A stretch of DNA of 64,000 bases from Pseudoxanthomonas broegbernensis (GTDB lineage: Bacteria; Pseudomonadota; Gammaproteobacteria; Xanthomonadales; Xanthomonadaceae), in the NCBI RefSeq assembly GCF_014202435.1, contig NZ_JACHGU010000002.1, positions 310,001 to 374,000 on the forward strand. The letters are read 5' to 3'. The position numbers and the translations under genes are program-made. Shown piece after piece: positions 55,643 through 63,907 of this stretch. Below the pieces are notes generated by a model, which had not been told where the DNA came from, made no database searches, and worked only from the letters and a program-made list of their open reading frames with translations. How positions within the stretch are numbered: the stretch's first letter is position 1; each line of letters starts with the position of its first letter.

Positions 55643-56392
55643 ATGGTCGCGTTCGACGCCAACGAAGCCCTGACGCCGTATCGTACCGACCGCGGATACG
55701 GGGCCATTCTGTTCGACCGCCAGCGGCTGCGGCAAGCCGGCGCCGAATTGTTCTCCCCTGCGGCCTGGGGCGAGCGCGCACGGCCGGTGGATTCGGGCGG
55801 GCGCGGCGGCGCGTGGTTCGTGGATGCGCCGTTCGGCGCCTGCGTGCTGCGCCACTACCTGCGCGGCGGGCTGGCCGCGCGCCTGTCCCGCGACCGCTAC
55901 CTGTGGCGCGGGGTGGCGCGCACGCGCAGCTTCGCCGAGTTCCGGCTGATGCGCGAACTGCTCGGCCGCGGCCTGCCGGTGCCGCGCCCGCTGGCCGCCT
56001 CCTACGTGCGCGAGGGGCTGCGCTACCGCGCCGCGATCCTGCTGGAACGGCTGGAGGGCGTGCGGTCGCTGGCCGACCGCGCGCTGGTGGCCGGCAGCGG
56101 CGCGCCGTGGGAAGAGGCCGGGCGGCTGATCGCGCGCTTCCACCGCGAGGGCCTGGACCATGCCGACCTCAACGCCCACAACCTGCTGTTCGACGGCAAC
56201 GGCCGCGGCTGGCTGATCGATTTCGACCGCGGGCGCATGCGCATCCCGGCCACCGGCTGGCGCGAGGGCAACCTGCGCCGGCTGCACCGCTCGCTGCTCA
56301 AGCTGCGCGGCGGGCGCAGCCGCGACGAGGTCGAGCGCGACTTCGCGCGCCTGCGCCGCGCCTACGAGCTGGCCTGGAAGCGAGGCTGCTGA
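55643..56392 (+). CDS. kdkA: 3-deoxy-D-manno-octulosonic acid kinase
   Basis: The 249-residue kinase phosphorylates Kdo at O-4 in lipid A-core made with a single Kdo, as in Haemophilus and xanthomonads. Kinase-like motifs are [12 protein letters not shown] (catalytic loop Asp) and WLIDFDRGR (metal-binding Asp), with the Lys/Glu-type N-lobe before. The start is fixed by the short divergent gap. It is followed after one base by the RNase Z-like gene, so the two are co-transcribed. Confidence 0.94.
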   Translation: MVAFDANEALTPYRTDRGYGAILFDRQRLRQAGAELFSPAAWGERARPVDSGGRGGAWFVDAPFGACVLRHYLRGGLAARLSRDRYLWRGVARTRSFAEFRLMRELLGRGLPVPRPLAASYVREGLRYRAAILLERLEGVRSLADRALVAGSGAPWEEAGRLIARFHREGLDHADLNAHNLLFDGNGRGWLIDFDRGRMRIPATGWREGNLRRLHRSLLKLRGGRSRDEVERDFARLRRAYELAWKRGC

Positions 56393-56393
56393 G

Positions 56394-57149
56394 ATGGCCG
56401 GCTGGGCGCTGCGGTTGCATGGGGTGGGCAATGCGTCGGCGGTGGAGCTGGGTTCGGCCATGGCCAGCATCGAGCGCGGCGGCGCGCCGTGGCTGACCAT
56501 CGATTGCGGCGCCGAGGGACTGACCGCGTTCGAGGCCCTGTACGGGCGTGCGCCCGAGGCGATCTTCCTCACCCACGTGCACCTGGACCATGTGGCCGGT
56601 TTCGAGCGCCTGTTCGTGTCGAGCTACTTCGACCCGCGCCGGCGCGGTCGCGTGCGCCTGTACGTGCCGGCGCCCATCGTGCCGCTGCTGCACCGCCGGG
56701 TGGGCGAATACCCCAACGTGCTGGCCGAGGGCGGGGCCAACTTCTGGGACGCGTTCCAGTTGATCCCGGTGGGCGAGGCGTTCTGGCACGAGGGCCTGCG
56801 CCTGGAAGCGTTCCCGGTGCGCCACCACTGGCCTGACACCGCCTTCGGCCTGCGCCTGCGCGGCAGCCTGGTGTGGAGCGGCGATACCCGGCCGATCCCG
56901 GAGATGCTGGCCCGCTACGCCGACGACGGCGAGCTGATCGCCCACGACTGTGCCCTGCACGGCAATCCCTCGCACACCGGGCTGGACGACCTGGAGCGCG
57001 AGTACCCCGAGTCCTTGCGCCGGCGCATGCTGCTCTATCACTACGCCAGCCAGGCCGACGCATCCGCGCTGGCCGCGCGCGGCCATGCCGTGGCCCGTCC
57101 CGGCGAGGTGCGGCCGTTGGCCGAACCGACCGCGATGCGGCCTGCCTGA
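56394..57149 (+). CDS. RNase Z-like metallo-beta-lactamase fold hydrolase
   Basis: The 251-residue protein has the binuclear site THVHLDHVAG, then RHHWPDTAFGLRL, WSGDTRP with the bridging Asp, HDCALHG and a late YHYAS matching the HxS-type ligand of tRNase Z relatives. The exosite arm of true RNase Z is not recognised, so another phosphodiesterase role is equally possible. The start lies one base after kdkA, implying coupling. The substrate is unknown. Confidence 0.83.
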   Translation: MAGWALRLHGVGNASAVELGSAMASIERGGAPWLTIDCGAEGLTAFEALYGRAPEAIFLTHVHLDHVAGFERLFVSSYFDPRRRGRVRLYVPAPIVPLLHRRVGEYPNVLAEGGANFWDAFQLIPVGEAFWHEGLRLEAFPVRHHWPDTAFGLRLRGSLVWSGDTRPIPEMLARYADDGELIAHDCALHGNPSHTGLDDLEREYPESLRRRMLLYHYASQADASALAARGHAVARPGEVRPLAEPTAMRPA

Positions 57150-57520
57150 GCGCCGTGCGCTGGTGGCCCTGGCATGGGCGCCGGACTGCCTGACCGATGC
57201 ATGCGATGGCCGCGGTTCTTACCGGCCTGCCGACACGGTTCGGGCATGGCGGCTGGCTGAAATCCAAGCGGACCCGCGTGCTTTCCGGGGCCGGAAAAGG
57301 TGGCGGCCCCGCCGGCTTGCCCCGGCGCCCGCGTCGATCGATACCGTTGCTGCCTTCCGGCCCTGGCGGGATTTTCGACCTAGCGTCGCGGGGGGCCGAC
57401 GGGGCCACCATGGAGACGGGCCGCGCAACGCGCGGCCCGGTTGGCGCACCGGCGCCGCAATGCGGATGCGGACCGGCTGGAACTGGCGAACGCGTAAAGA
57501 CGTCGCTGCGTCTTCGAAAC
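57150..57520. other. Gene-free gap between the metallo-hydrolase and tRNA-Ser(GGA)
   Basis: No coding frame with family features or ribosome-binding site is seen here. The region holds one hairpin (CGGGCCGCG/CGCGGCCCG, 57417-57439) without a T tract, and the weak tRNA terminator near its right end. It does not contain the REP-like motif of the other convergent gaps. Confidence 0.6.
57496..57515 (-). terminator. Weak terminator after tRNA-Ser(GGA)
   Basis: On the minus strand AAGACG and CGTCTT form a six-pair stem with a six-base loop followed by TACG, seven bases after the CCA end. The stem is short and the T run poor. Confidence 0.35.
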
Positions 57521-57613
57521 TGGCGGAGAGAGGGGGATTCGAACCCCCGAAGCGCGGTTTAGACGCTTACACACTTTCCAGGCGTGCTCCTTCAACCACT
57601 CGGACACCTCTCC
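57521..57613 (-). tRNA. tRNA-Ser(GGA)
   Basis: The 93-base class II tRNA has acceptor GGAGAGG, anticodon arm CACGC-CTGGAAA-GTGTG with anticodon GGA, a long variable arm and encoded CCA. It is divergent from dnaX. Confidence 0.96.
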
Positions 57614-57744
57614 GGACCCGTCCGCTGCCGCAGGCGGCACGACGGGGGCGCAAATTCTAGCTTCGCGGGCACTTGTCCACAAGCGCGGGCCGAGGGGCGG
57701 GGCGGGCGTGGCACAATGCCGGTCCTGGTCCAAGCGGTAGTCCG

Positions 57745-59766
57745 ATGTCCTACCTCGTCCTCGCCCGCAAGTGGCGCCCGAAGCGGTTTTCCGAGCTGGT
57801 CGGGCAGGAGCACGTCGTGCGCGCGCTGGGCAATGCCCTGGATACCGGCCGGGTCCACCATGCCTTCCTGTTCACCGGCACGCGCGGGGTGGGCAAGACC
57901 ACCATCGCCCGCATCTTCGCCAAGTCGCTGAACTGCGAGAAGGGCGTCAGCGCCGAGCCCTGCGGCCAGTGCGCGGCCTGCACCGACATCGACGCCGGCC
58001 GCTACATCGACCTGCTGGAGATCGATGCGGCCTCCAACACCGGCGTGGACGACGTGCGCGAGGTGATCGAGAACGCGCAGTACATGCCCTCGCGCGGACA
58101 CTACAAGGTGTACCTGATCGACGAGGTGCACATGTTGTCCAAGGCGGCGTTCAACGCGCTGCTCAAGACCCTGGAGGAGCCGCCGGGGCACGTGAAGTTC
58201 CTGCTGGCCACCACCGACCCGCAGAAGCTGCCGGTGACGGTGCTTTCGCGCTGCCTGCAGTTCAACCTCAAGCGCCTGGACGAGGGCCAGATCGAGGGCC
58301 AGATGACCCGGATCCTGGCCGCCGAGCGGATCGAGGCCGATGCCGGCGCGATCCGCCAGCTCGCCCGCGCGGCCGACGGCAGCCTGCGCGATGGACTGTC
58401 GCTGCTGGACCAGGCCATCGCCTATGCCGGTGGCGCGCTGGGCGAGGACACCGTGCGCGCCATGCTCGGCAGCGTCGACCGTACCCAGGTGGCGGCGCTA
58501 CTGGATGCCCTGGCCGACGGCGACGGCCAGGCGTTGCTGGGCACGGTGGACGCCCTGGCGGGCTTCGCCCCGGATTGGGGCAGCGTGCTGGAGGCGCTGG
58601 CCGAGGCCCTGCATCGCATCCAGGTGAAGCAGCTCGTGCCGGGGGCCGCGCGCGAGGACGAAGGCATCGACGTGGATGCCTGGGCGGGCCGTTTGCGCCC
58701 GGAGGTGACCCAGCTCTGGTACCAGATGGCGGTCAACGGCCGCCGCGACCTGGAGCTTGCACCGGCGCCGCGCGTGGGCTTCGAGATGAGCGTGCTGCGG
58801 ATGCTGGCGTTCCGGCCCGAGGCCGATGTCGGTCCACCCGCGGGGCCGGGCGCGGGCGCCGGCAGTGGCGTGGCCGCGACGGGAGGGCCGCCGCCGCGTG
58901 CGGCGTCCGCCATGGCGCCCGAAGCCGCGGCCGCGCTGCCCACCGCCGTGGAATCCACGCCTGCCGCCGCGTCTCCATCGCGCGCCCAGGCCCCATCGCC
59001 GCTGCCGGCGGGTGCCTCGGATGCGCCGCCGTGGGAAGTTCCCGCCGCGGTGGCATCCAGCCCGGCGCGTTCTGCGCCGCGGGGCCCGGCAGGGCCCGCC
59101 GATGCCGCCGGGCCGCGCGCCGCGGTGCCGCCGGCCGATCCGTTCGCCGCCGGCGCCGACATGCCGATGCGTGCGGCCGCCGGCAACGCCAGGCCGGCCG
59201 CCGCCGAAGCGCTGCAGCGCGGCATCGTGATGCCGCCGTCCGCCGCCGCGGTCGCGGCGCCGCCGGAATCTTCCCGGCCGATGGCCGCGCCGGTGGCGTC
59301 CGCTCCGGCAACGATTGCCGTGCCTTCGCCGGTGCCAGGCGCGGTCCCGCCGGCTTCCGCGCCCGGTACCACCGCCGTCGCCGACGCCGAGGACTGGCTG
59401 CGGTGCGTGGCCGCCTGCGATCTGAAGGGTCCGGCGCGCGAGTTGGCCGCGCATACCGCCTTCGTCGGCCATGTCGACGGCGTGCTGACCCTTGCCCTGG
59501 ATCCGGGCTTCGAGTACCTGCGCAGCGAGCGTTCGGTCGCCGCGCTGGCCGAGGCCATGGCGGCCTCGCTGGGAGCGCCGCCGAAGATCGCGATCCAGAC
59601 CGGCGCGGCACAGGCGCCGACCCTGCACCAGCGCCAGGAGAGCGAACGCGATTCGCGCCAAAGCGCCGCCGAGCAGGCCTTCCTCAACGATCCCGGCGTC
59701 AAGCGCCTGATCGAGCAGCACGGCGCCCGCGTCGTGCCCGATTCCATCCGACCCCACGACGAGTGA
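57745..59766 (+). CDS. dnaX: DNA polymerase III tau/gamma subunit
   Basis: The 673-residue clamp-loader ATPase has Walker A GTRGVGKTT (Lys51), four zinc cysteines (Cys64, Cys73, Cys76, Cys79), Walker B YLIDEVHML, and the sensor SRC in VLSRCLQF. After domain III comes a long Ala/Pro-rich linker (about 375-545) and a C-terminal domain that binds polymerase and helicase. No A6G-type slippery heptamer was seen, so a separate gamma product by the Escherichia coli mechanism is not indicated. ATG 57745 gives the family N-terminus. It is followed by ybaB and recR. Confidence 0.95.
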   Translation: MSYLVLARKWRPKRFSELVGQEHVVRALGNALDTGRVHHAFLFTGTRGVGKTTIARIFAKSLNCEKGVSAEPCGQCAACTDIDAGRYIDLLEIDAASNTGVDDVREVIENAQYMPSRGHYKVYLIDEVHMLSKAAFNALLKTLEEPPGHVKFLLATTDPQKLPVTVLSRCLQFNLKRLDEGQIEGQMTRILAAERIEADAGAIRQLARAADGSLRDGLSLLDQAIAYAGGALGEDTVRAMLGSVDRTQVAALLDALADGDGQALLGTVDALAGFAPDWGSVLEALAEALHRIQVKQLVPGAAREDEGIDVDAWAGRLRPEVTQLWYQMAVNGRRDLELAPAPRVGFEMSVLRMLAFRPEADVGPPAGPGAGAGSGVAATGGPPPRAASAMAPEAAAALPTAVESTPAAASPSRAQAPSPLPAGASDAPPWEVPAAVASSPARSAPRGPAGPADAAGPRAAVPPADPFAAGADMPMRAAAGNARPAAAEALQRGIVMPPSAAAVAAPPESSRPMAAPVASAPATIAVPSPVPGAVPPASAPGTTAVADAEDWLRCVAACDLKGPARELAAHTAFVGHVDGVLTLALDPGFEYLRSERSVAALAEAMAASLGAPPKIAIQTGAAQAPTLHQRQESERDSRQSAAEQAFLNDPGVKRLIEQHGARVVPDSIRPHDE

Positions 59767-59771
59767 GCGAC

Positions 59772-60092
59772 ATGCGCGGCAATATCGCCCAATTGATGCA
59801 ACAGGCGCAGAAGATGCAGGAGAACCTGCAGCGCGCCCAGGAGGAACTGGCCAAGCTGGAGGTCACCGGCAGCGCCGGCGGCGGCATGGTCAGCATCACC
59901 CTCAGCGGCATCAAGGAATGCCGCAAGGTGCGGATCGACCCGAGCGTGCTGACCGACCAGGAGATGGCCGAGGACCTGATCGCCGCCGCGTTCAACGATG
60001 CATCCAACAAGGTCGATGCCGAATCCAAGGCGAGGATGGCCGCGGCCTCGGCCGGCATGCCGCTGCCGCCGGGCATGAAGCTGCCGTTCTGA
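59772..60092 (+). CDS. ybaB: YbaB/EbfC family nucleoid-associated protein
   Basis: The 106-residue protein has the helix-strand-helix form of YbaB: MRGNIAQLMQQAQKMQENLQ, then GGGMVSITLSGIKECRKVRIDPS and a Met/Pro-rich end. It binds DNA as a dimer with little sequence preference. The start is five bases after dnaX, and recR follows 40 bases on; the dnaX-ybaB-recR order is universal in this group. Confidence 0.95.
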   Translation: MRGNIAQLMQQAQKMQENLQRAQEELAKLEVTGSAGGGMVSITLSGIKECRKVRIDPSVLTDQEMAEDLIAAAFNDASNKVDAESKARMAAASAGMPLPPGMKLPF

Positions 60093-60132
60093 GCATGCGT
60101 GCCGGGATTGGCGCGCCGGCCGGCGCGACCGC

Positions 60133-60732
60133 ATGAGCGCGCCGCTGCTTGAGCAGTTGATCGAGGCCTTCCGGGTGCTGCCCGGCGTCGGCCGCAAGAC
60201 CGCGCAGCGCATGGCCTACCACGTGCTGGAGCGCGGCCGCGACGGGGGGCTGCACCTGGCCCAGGTGCTGGCCGAGGCGGTGGAGCGGATCGGCCATTGC
60301 AGCCAGTGCCGCGACTTCAGCGAAACCGACGTGTGCGCGGTATGCGCCGGCACCGGCCGCGACCGCCAGCAGCTATGCGTGGTCGAGTCGCCGGCCGATC
60401 GCCTGGCCATCGAGACGGCCACCGGCTATCGCGGGCTGTACTACGTACTGCAGGGCAGGCTCTCGCCGTTGGACGGCATCGGCCCGCGCGAACTGGGCCT
60501 GGACGCGCTGGCCGCGCGCCTGGCCGGTGGCGAGGTGGTGGAGATGATCGTGGCCACCAGCGCCACGGTGGAGGGCGAGGCCACCGCGCACTACCTGGCG
60601 CAACTGGCGCGCCGTCATGGCGCGCGGCCGAGCCGGCTGGCGCAGGGGCTGCCGCTGGGCGGCGAGCTGGAATACGTGGACCGCGGCACCCTGTCGCATG
60701 CCTTCGGCACGCGCGGGGAGATGCCGGAGTAG
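60133..60732 (+). CDS. recR: Recombination mediator protein RecR
   Basis: The 199-residue protein has a helix-hairpin-helix (LPGVGRKTAQRMA), a four-cysteine zinc finger (Cys56, Cys59, Cys68, Cys71), a Toprim domain (VVESPADRLAIE) and a C-terminal Walker B-like segment. With RecF and RecO it loads RecA onto gaps. It closes the dnaX-ybaB-recR operon. Confidence 0.96.
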   Translation: MSAPLLEQLIEAFRVLPGVGRKTAQRMAYHVLERGRDGGLHLAQVLAEAVERIGHCSQCRDFSETDVCAVCAGTGRDRQQLCVVESPADRLAIETATGYRGLYYVLQGRLSPLDGIGPRELGLDALAARLAGGEVVEMIVATSATVEGEATAHYLAQLARRHGARPSRLAQGLPLGGELEYVDRGTLSHAFGTRGEMPE

Positions 60733-60811
60733 GGCGGCGCGGGCCAGGGGGGCGGCCCTTCCGGCCGCGGGGCGCTACGATGCCCGTTCCGTTCCTTCGC
60801 ATGTTGCCGCC

Positions 60812-61171
60812 ATGACCGACACCCTCTTCGGCAAGATCATCCGCCGCGAGATCCCCGCCACCATCGTCTACGAGGACGAGGACATCCTCGGCTTCCGCGA
60901 CATCGCCCCGCAGGCGCCGGTGCACGTGCTGTTCGTCCCCAGGCACGAGGCGATCCCGACCCTGGACGACGCCCGACCCGAGCATGCCGCGCTGCTGGGC
61001 AGGCTGATGCTGGCCGCGGCCGAGTTCGCGCGCCGCGAGGGCCTGGCGCAGGACGGCTACCGGGTGGTGATGAACTGCCGTGAGCATGCCGGCCAGACCG
61101 TCTTCCACGTGCACCTGCACCTGCTGGCCGGCGCGCCGCTGGGACACTTCGGCACGCCCGGCACGCCCTGA
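60812..61171 (+). CDS. HIT family (HINT-type) nucleotide phosphoramidase
   Basis: The 119-residue protein has the histidine triad HVHLH near the C-terminus, FGKIIRREIPATIVYEDE at the start and HVLFVPRHE in the middle, matching HinT of other bacteria. HINT proteins hydrolyse AMP-lysine or related phosphoramidates. ATG 60812 is 79 bases after recR. It converges with the Slp gene across a gap holding a repeat doublet. Confidence 0.93.
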   Translation: MTDTLFGKIIRREIPATIVYEDEDILGFRDIAPQAPVHVLFVPRHEAIPTLDDARPEHAALLGRLMLAAAEFARREGLAQDGYRVVMNCREHAGQTVFHVHLHLLAGAPLGHFGTPGTP

Positions 61172-61203
61172 GCGCGGATGCGCGCAGAAGCAGAACAGGG
61201 TTT

Positions 61204-61290
61204 CCCTACAAGCGCCGGTGAACGCAGCCGCTCCCGGGATGCAGCGGCTCAGCCGCCTATGGGAGCCGGCGTCAGTCGGCGACAGGCTCC
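61204..61290. repeat. REP-like inverted doublet between the HIT and Slp genes
   Basis: The minus copy (61238 to 61204) reads CCCGGGAGCGGC, eight bases, then CACCGGCGC. The plus copy (61259-61290) reads ATGGGAGCCGGC, four bases, then GTCGGCGACAGGCTCC. A further small palindrome (GCGGCTCAGCCGC) lies between them. The plus copy shares GTCGGCGACAGGC with the minus copy at 23.5 kb. Confidence 0.58.
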
Positions 61291-61415
61291 GGAGCCGGAG
61301 CAAGGATTGGCCGGCGCATGCGCATGGCCGCCGCCCGTATCCGGCTGCCCGGCTCCTGCGGTCCTAAAGGCAAAGCGCGCTGACGCGTGGCGCGCCCTTG
61401 CCGTGCCTTTCGCCG

Positions 61416-61943
61416 CTACCACCCCCACCAGCCGCCCCACGGACCCCAGTACGGGCCCCAGTAGGGGCGCGGCGGCGGCATCACCACGTCCACCTCGCGC
61501 ACTTCCGGCCACAGGTACACGGTGTCGGCGGCCAGTTGCGGCAGGCGATAGTCGTACTCGCCGATGCGCACCGTGTCGGTGCCCTCGATGCGGCCGACGA
61601 AGGTCACGTCGCGTCCCGGGGTGAACACCGCCGGATCGTAGAAGCCGGCGCGGCAGGCCATGAAGCGGCCCTGGCTGGCGTCGGCCGAATCGCTGTCGGG
61701 GCGGCCGGTGGCGTTCAACGGCATGCCCACCATCTGGAAGCAGGTGCGGTCCTGCTTGGGCAGGGTCTCGACGATGCGGCCGCCCCAGCGCACGGTGGTG
61801 CCGGGCGATGGGCTGGCCACGGCCTGTTGCGGGGTGACCGCGGGGAACGCGCCCTGCAGCGGCTGCGGCGCGGTGGCGCAGGCGCCCAGCAGGGCGGCGG
61901 CCGCGAGGGCGAGGGCGAAATGGGTGCGATGGCGGACGGGCAT
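61416..61943 (-). CDS. Slp family outer-membrane lipoprotein
   Basis: The 175-residue protein has a lipoprotein signal with lipobox LGAC (Cys22) and the Slp domain (VRWGGRIVETLP, then FVGRIEGTDTVRIGEYDYRLP). Slp is a stationary-phase outer-membrane lipoprotein in Escherichia coli. The last 20 residues are a Trp/Tyr/Gly/Pro-rich tail with two near-identical YWGP units. GGAGG is well placed before ATG 61943. It follows the TgpA-like gene by 17 bases. Confidence 0.9.
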   Translation of the reverse strand: MPVRHRTHFALALAAAALLGACATAPQPLQGAFPAVTPQQAVASPSPGTTVRWGGRIVETLPKQDRTCFQMVGMPLNATGRPDSDSADASQGRFMACRAGFYDPAVFTPGRDVTFVGRIEGTDTVRIGEYDYRLPQLAADTVYLWPEVREVDVVMPPPRPYWGPYWGPWGGWWGW

Positions 61944-61960
61944 GGCGGCCTCCGTGGGTG

Positions 61961-63901
61961 TCAGGGACGATGCCGCCGCAGGTCTTCGACCAGGCGGTGC
62001 GTCTGCGTTTCCCGGGCAGCGTAGCGCGCGGCGGCGAAACGCCGGCTGAGCGCCAGCAGCGCCGGGCCCGAGGCCGGATGGGCGGCGGCCACGCGCCCGG
62101 CCCAGGCCAGGGCCGGCTCGTGGGGCGCGCGGCCCAGGCCCAGCTTCGCGTAGTGCCTGCCGAGGCGGCGCCAGGCACGCAGCAGCGGGTCGCGTTCGCG
62201 CTCGCCACGGGCCAGCACCCAGATCATGCCGGCCAACGCCAGCGCGGCCAGGGCGGCGAACATCGCCAGCAATTGCGTCGGTCGCAGGTGCTGAAGGCCC
62301 AGCGGGCTGAGCAGCGCCTGCTGGCGTCCGGCGTCGAACCCGAGTACCAGGTCGTTCCAGCCGCGGCGCAGCCAATCGGTGAGATCGCCGAGGTTGTCCA
62401 GGCGCAGCAACTCCATCCCCGTGCCGCTGCGGGCGGCGTTGCGGCGCTGTTCCAGGGTGTCGTAGATGCGCTCGGGCGCCACCGCCGCGGTCGGGTCCAC
62501 CCGCACCCAGCCGTGGCCTTCCAGCCACACCTCGACCCAGGCATGGGCGTCCATGCGCCGCACCACCCAGTAGCCGCCGAACGGGTTGCGGTAGCCGCCC
62601 ACGTAGCCGGTCACCACCCGCGCCGGGATGCCGGCCGCGCGCATCAATACCGTATAGGCCGAACTGAAGTGCTCGCAGTAGCCTTCCTTCGTCCCGAACA
62701 GGAACTCGTCCACCGCGTCGCGGCCGGGCAGCGGCACGTCCAGGGTGTAGGCGAACTCGGCGCGGATCCATTCCAGCGCGCGCGTGGCGATGGCCGCGTC
62801 GTCCCCGCCCGCCTCCTCACGCCATTGCCGGGCCAGCGCCAGGGTGCGTGGATTGCGCCCGCCGGGCAGGTCCAGGGCGATGGCGCGCAGGGCCGGGCGC
62901 AATTCCGGCTCGAACTGCGCGGGGGGCGAGGAACGCAGCCGCCACCGGCTGGGCGCGGACAGCGGCCGCTCCGCGGTGAGCGAGTGGTCGAAGCCCAGGC
63001 GGCTGCCCGCGGGCGCGGCTGTGGGCAGGTCCAGGGCGACCAGTTGCCGGCGGTCGGTGGCCTCCATCTCGATCTCGTAGTCCCACGTCGTGCCCTGCGC
63101 GCGCACCTCGGGCATCGGGAGGCCGTCGAGCCAGCGCAGCCGGGTCCAGGCGCGGCCGTCGAACTGCCACAGCACCGGCCCGCGCCAGTACATCTGCTCC
63201 GGCGGCGGCGGGTCGCCCCGGAACGAGGCGCGCAGCGCCGGCGAGTCGTCGCTCATCAATTCGCCCCAGGCGCCGGGTTCCATGCTGTCCGACAGCCCGG
63301 GTCGGGCCAGGGCGCGCTCGGGCACGCCCCACAGCGGCGAGCCCAGCCGCGGGAACAGCCAGAACGCGGCCATCGCCAGCGGCAGGCCGATCCCGACCAG
63401 CCGCGCCATCACCCCCATGCGCTGCCGCAGCGGCAGCGGCGGCGCCTGGTTCTCGGCGTCGGCCAGGCGCTGCAGGGTGAGCAGGGCGCACAGGGCGGCG
63501 ACCAGGCCCAGCACCATGACCATCGGGCCTTGGTCCAGCAGAAACGCGGCGAACGGGGCGAACAGGGAGAAGCCGAGCAGGCTGCGCGCATCGCGCAGGG
63601 AGTGCGCCTCGGCCGGCTTGATCGCCAGCATCGCCGCCAGCAGGGCGCAGCCGGTATCGCGGCCCAGGCGCGTGCCCATTGTCGCGAACACCGCCGCCAG
63701 CATCGCCAGGGTCAACAGCAGCCGCAGCCAGCCGGGCAACGGCGCACGCCAGGCCAGCGCCGCCACGACCACGGCGGTCAGGCCGAAGCCCAGGGCCAGG
63801 GTGGAGGGCAGGATCAGCAACAGCGGCAGCAGGGCCAGGCCGGCGGTGGCCAGCGCCCAGCCGCGGCTGGAGGGGTCGAGGATCTGCGAAGGATGCGCCA
63901 T
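61961..63901 (-). CDS. TgpA-like membrane transglutaminase (DUF3488)
   Basis: The 646-residue protein has about six or seven transmembrane helices in the first 190 residues (DUF3488). A periplasmic transglutaminase-like domain follows, with Cys in GYCEHFSSAY, His in DAHAWVEVW and Asp in RVDPTAAV. One more helix (about 545-562) and a cytoplasmic DUF4129-like tail end it. TgpA is essential in Pseudomonas aeruginosa, but its substrate is unknown. The start is six bases after the DUF58 gene, an association seen in many bacteria (MoxR-DUF58-TgpA). Confidence 0.92.
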   Translation of the reverse strand: MAHPSQILDPSSRGWALATAGLALLPLLLILPSTLALGFGLTAVVVAALAWRAPLPGWLRLLLTLAMLAAVFATMGTRLGRDTGCALLAAMLAIKPAEAHSLRDARSLLGFSLFAPFAAFLLDQGPMVMVLGLVAALCALLTLQRLADAENQAPPLPLRQRMGVMARLVGIGLPLAMAAFWLFPRLGSPLWGVPERALARPGLSDSMEPGAWGELMSDDSPALRASFRGDPPPPEQMYWRGPVLWQFDGRAWTRLRWLDGLPMPEVRAQGTTWDYEIEMEATDRRQLVALDLPTAAPAGSRLGFDHSLTAERPLSAPSRWRLRSSPPAQFEPELRPALRAIALDLPGGRNPRTLALARQWREEAGGDDAAIATRALEWIRAEFAYTLDVPLPGRDAVDEFLFGTKEGYCEHFSSAYTVLMRAAGIPARVVTGYVGGYRNPFGGYWVVRRMDAHAWVEVWLEGHGWVRVDPTAAVAPERIYDTLEQRRNAARSGTGMELLRLDNLGDLTDWLRRGWNDLVLGFDAGRQQALLSPLGLQHLRPTQLLAMFAALAALALAGMIWVLARGERERDPLLRAWRRLGRHYAKLGLGRAPHEPALAWAGRVAAAHPASGPALLALSRRFAAARYAARETQTHRLVEDLRRHRP

Positions 63902-63907
63902 GGAGGA

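Noticed and set aside
57197-57562. A 121-codon plus-strand frame in the gap before tRNA-Ser(GGA)
   Set aside because: It runs into the tRNA gene, lacks a ribosome-binding site and has no recognisable feature.
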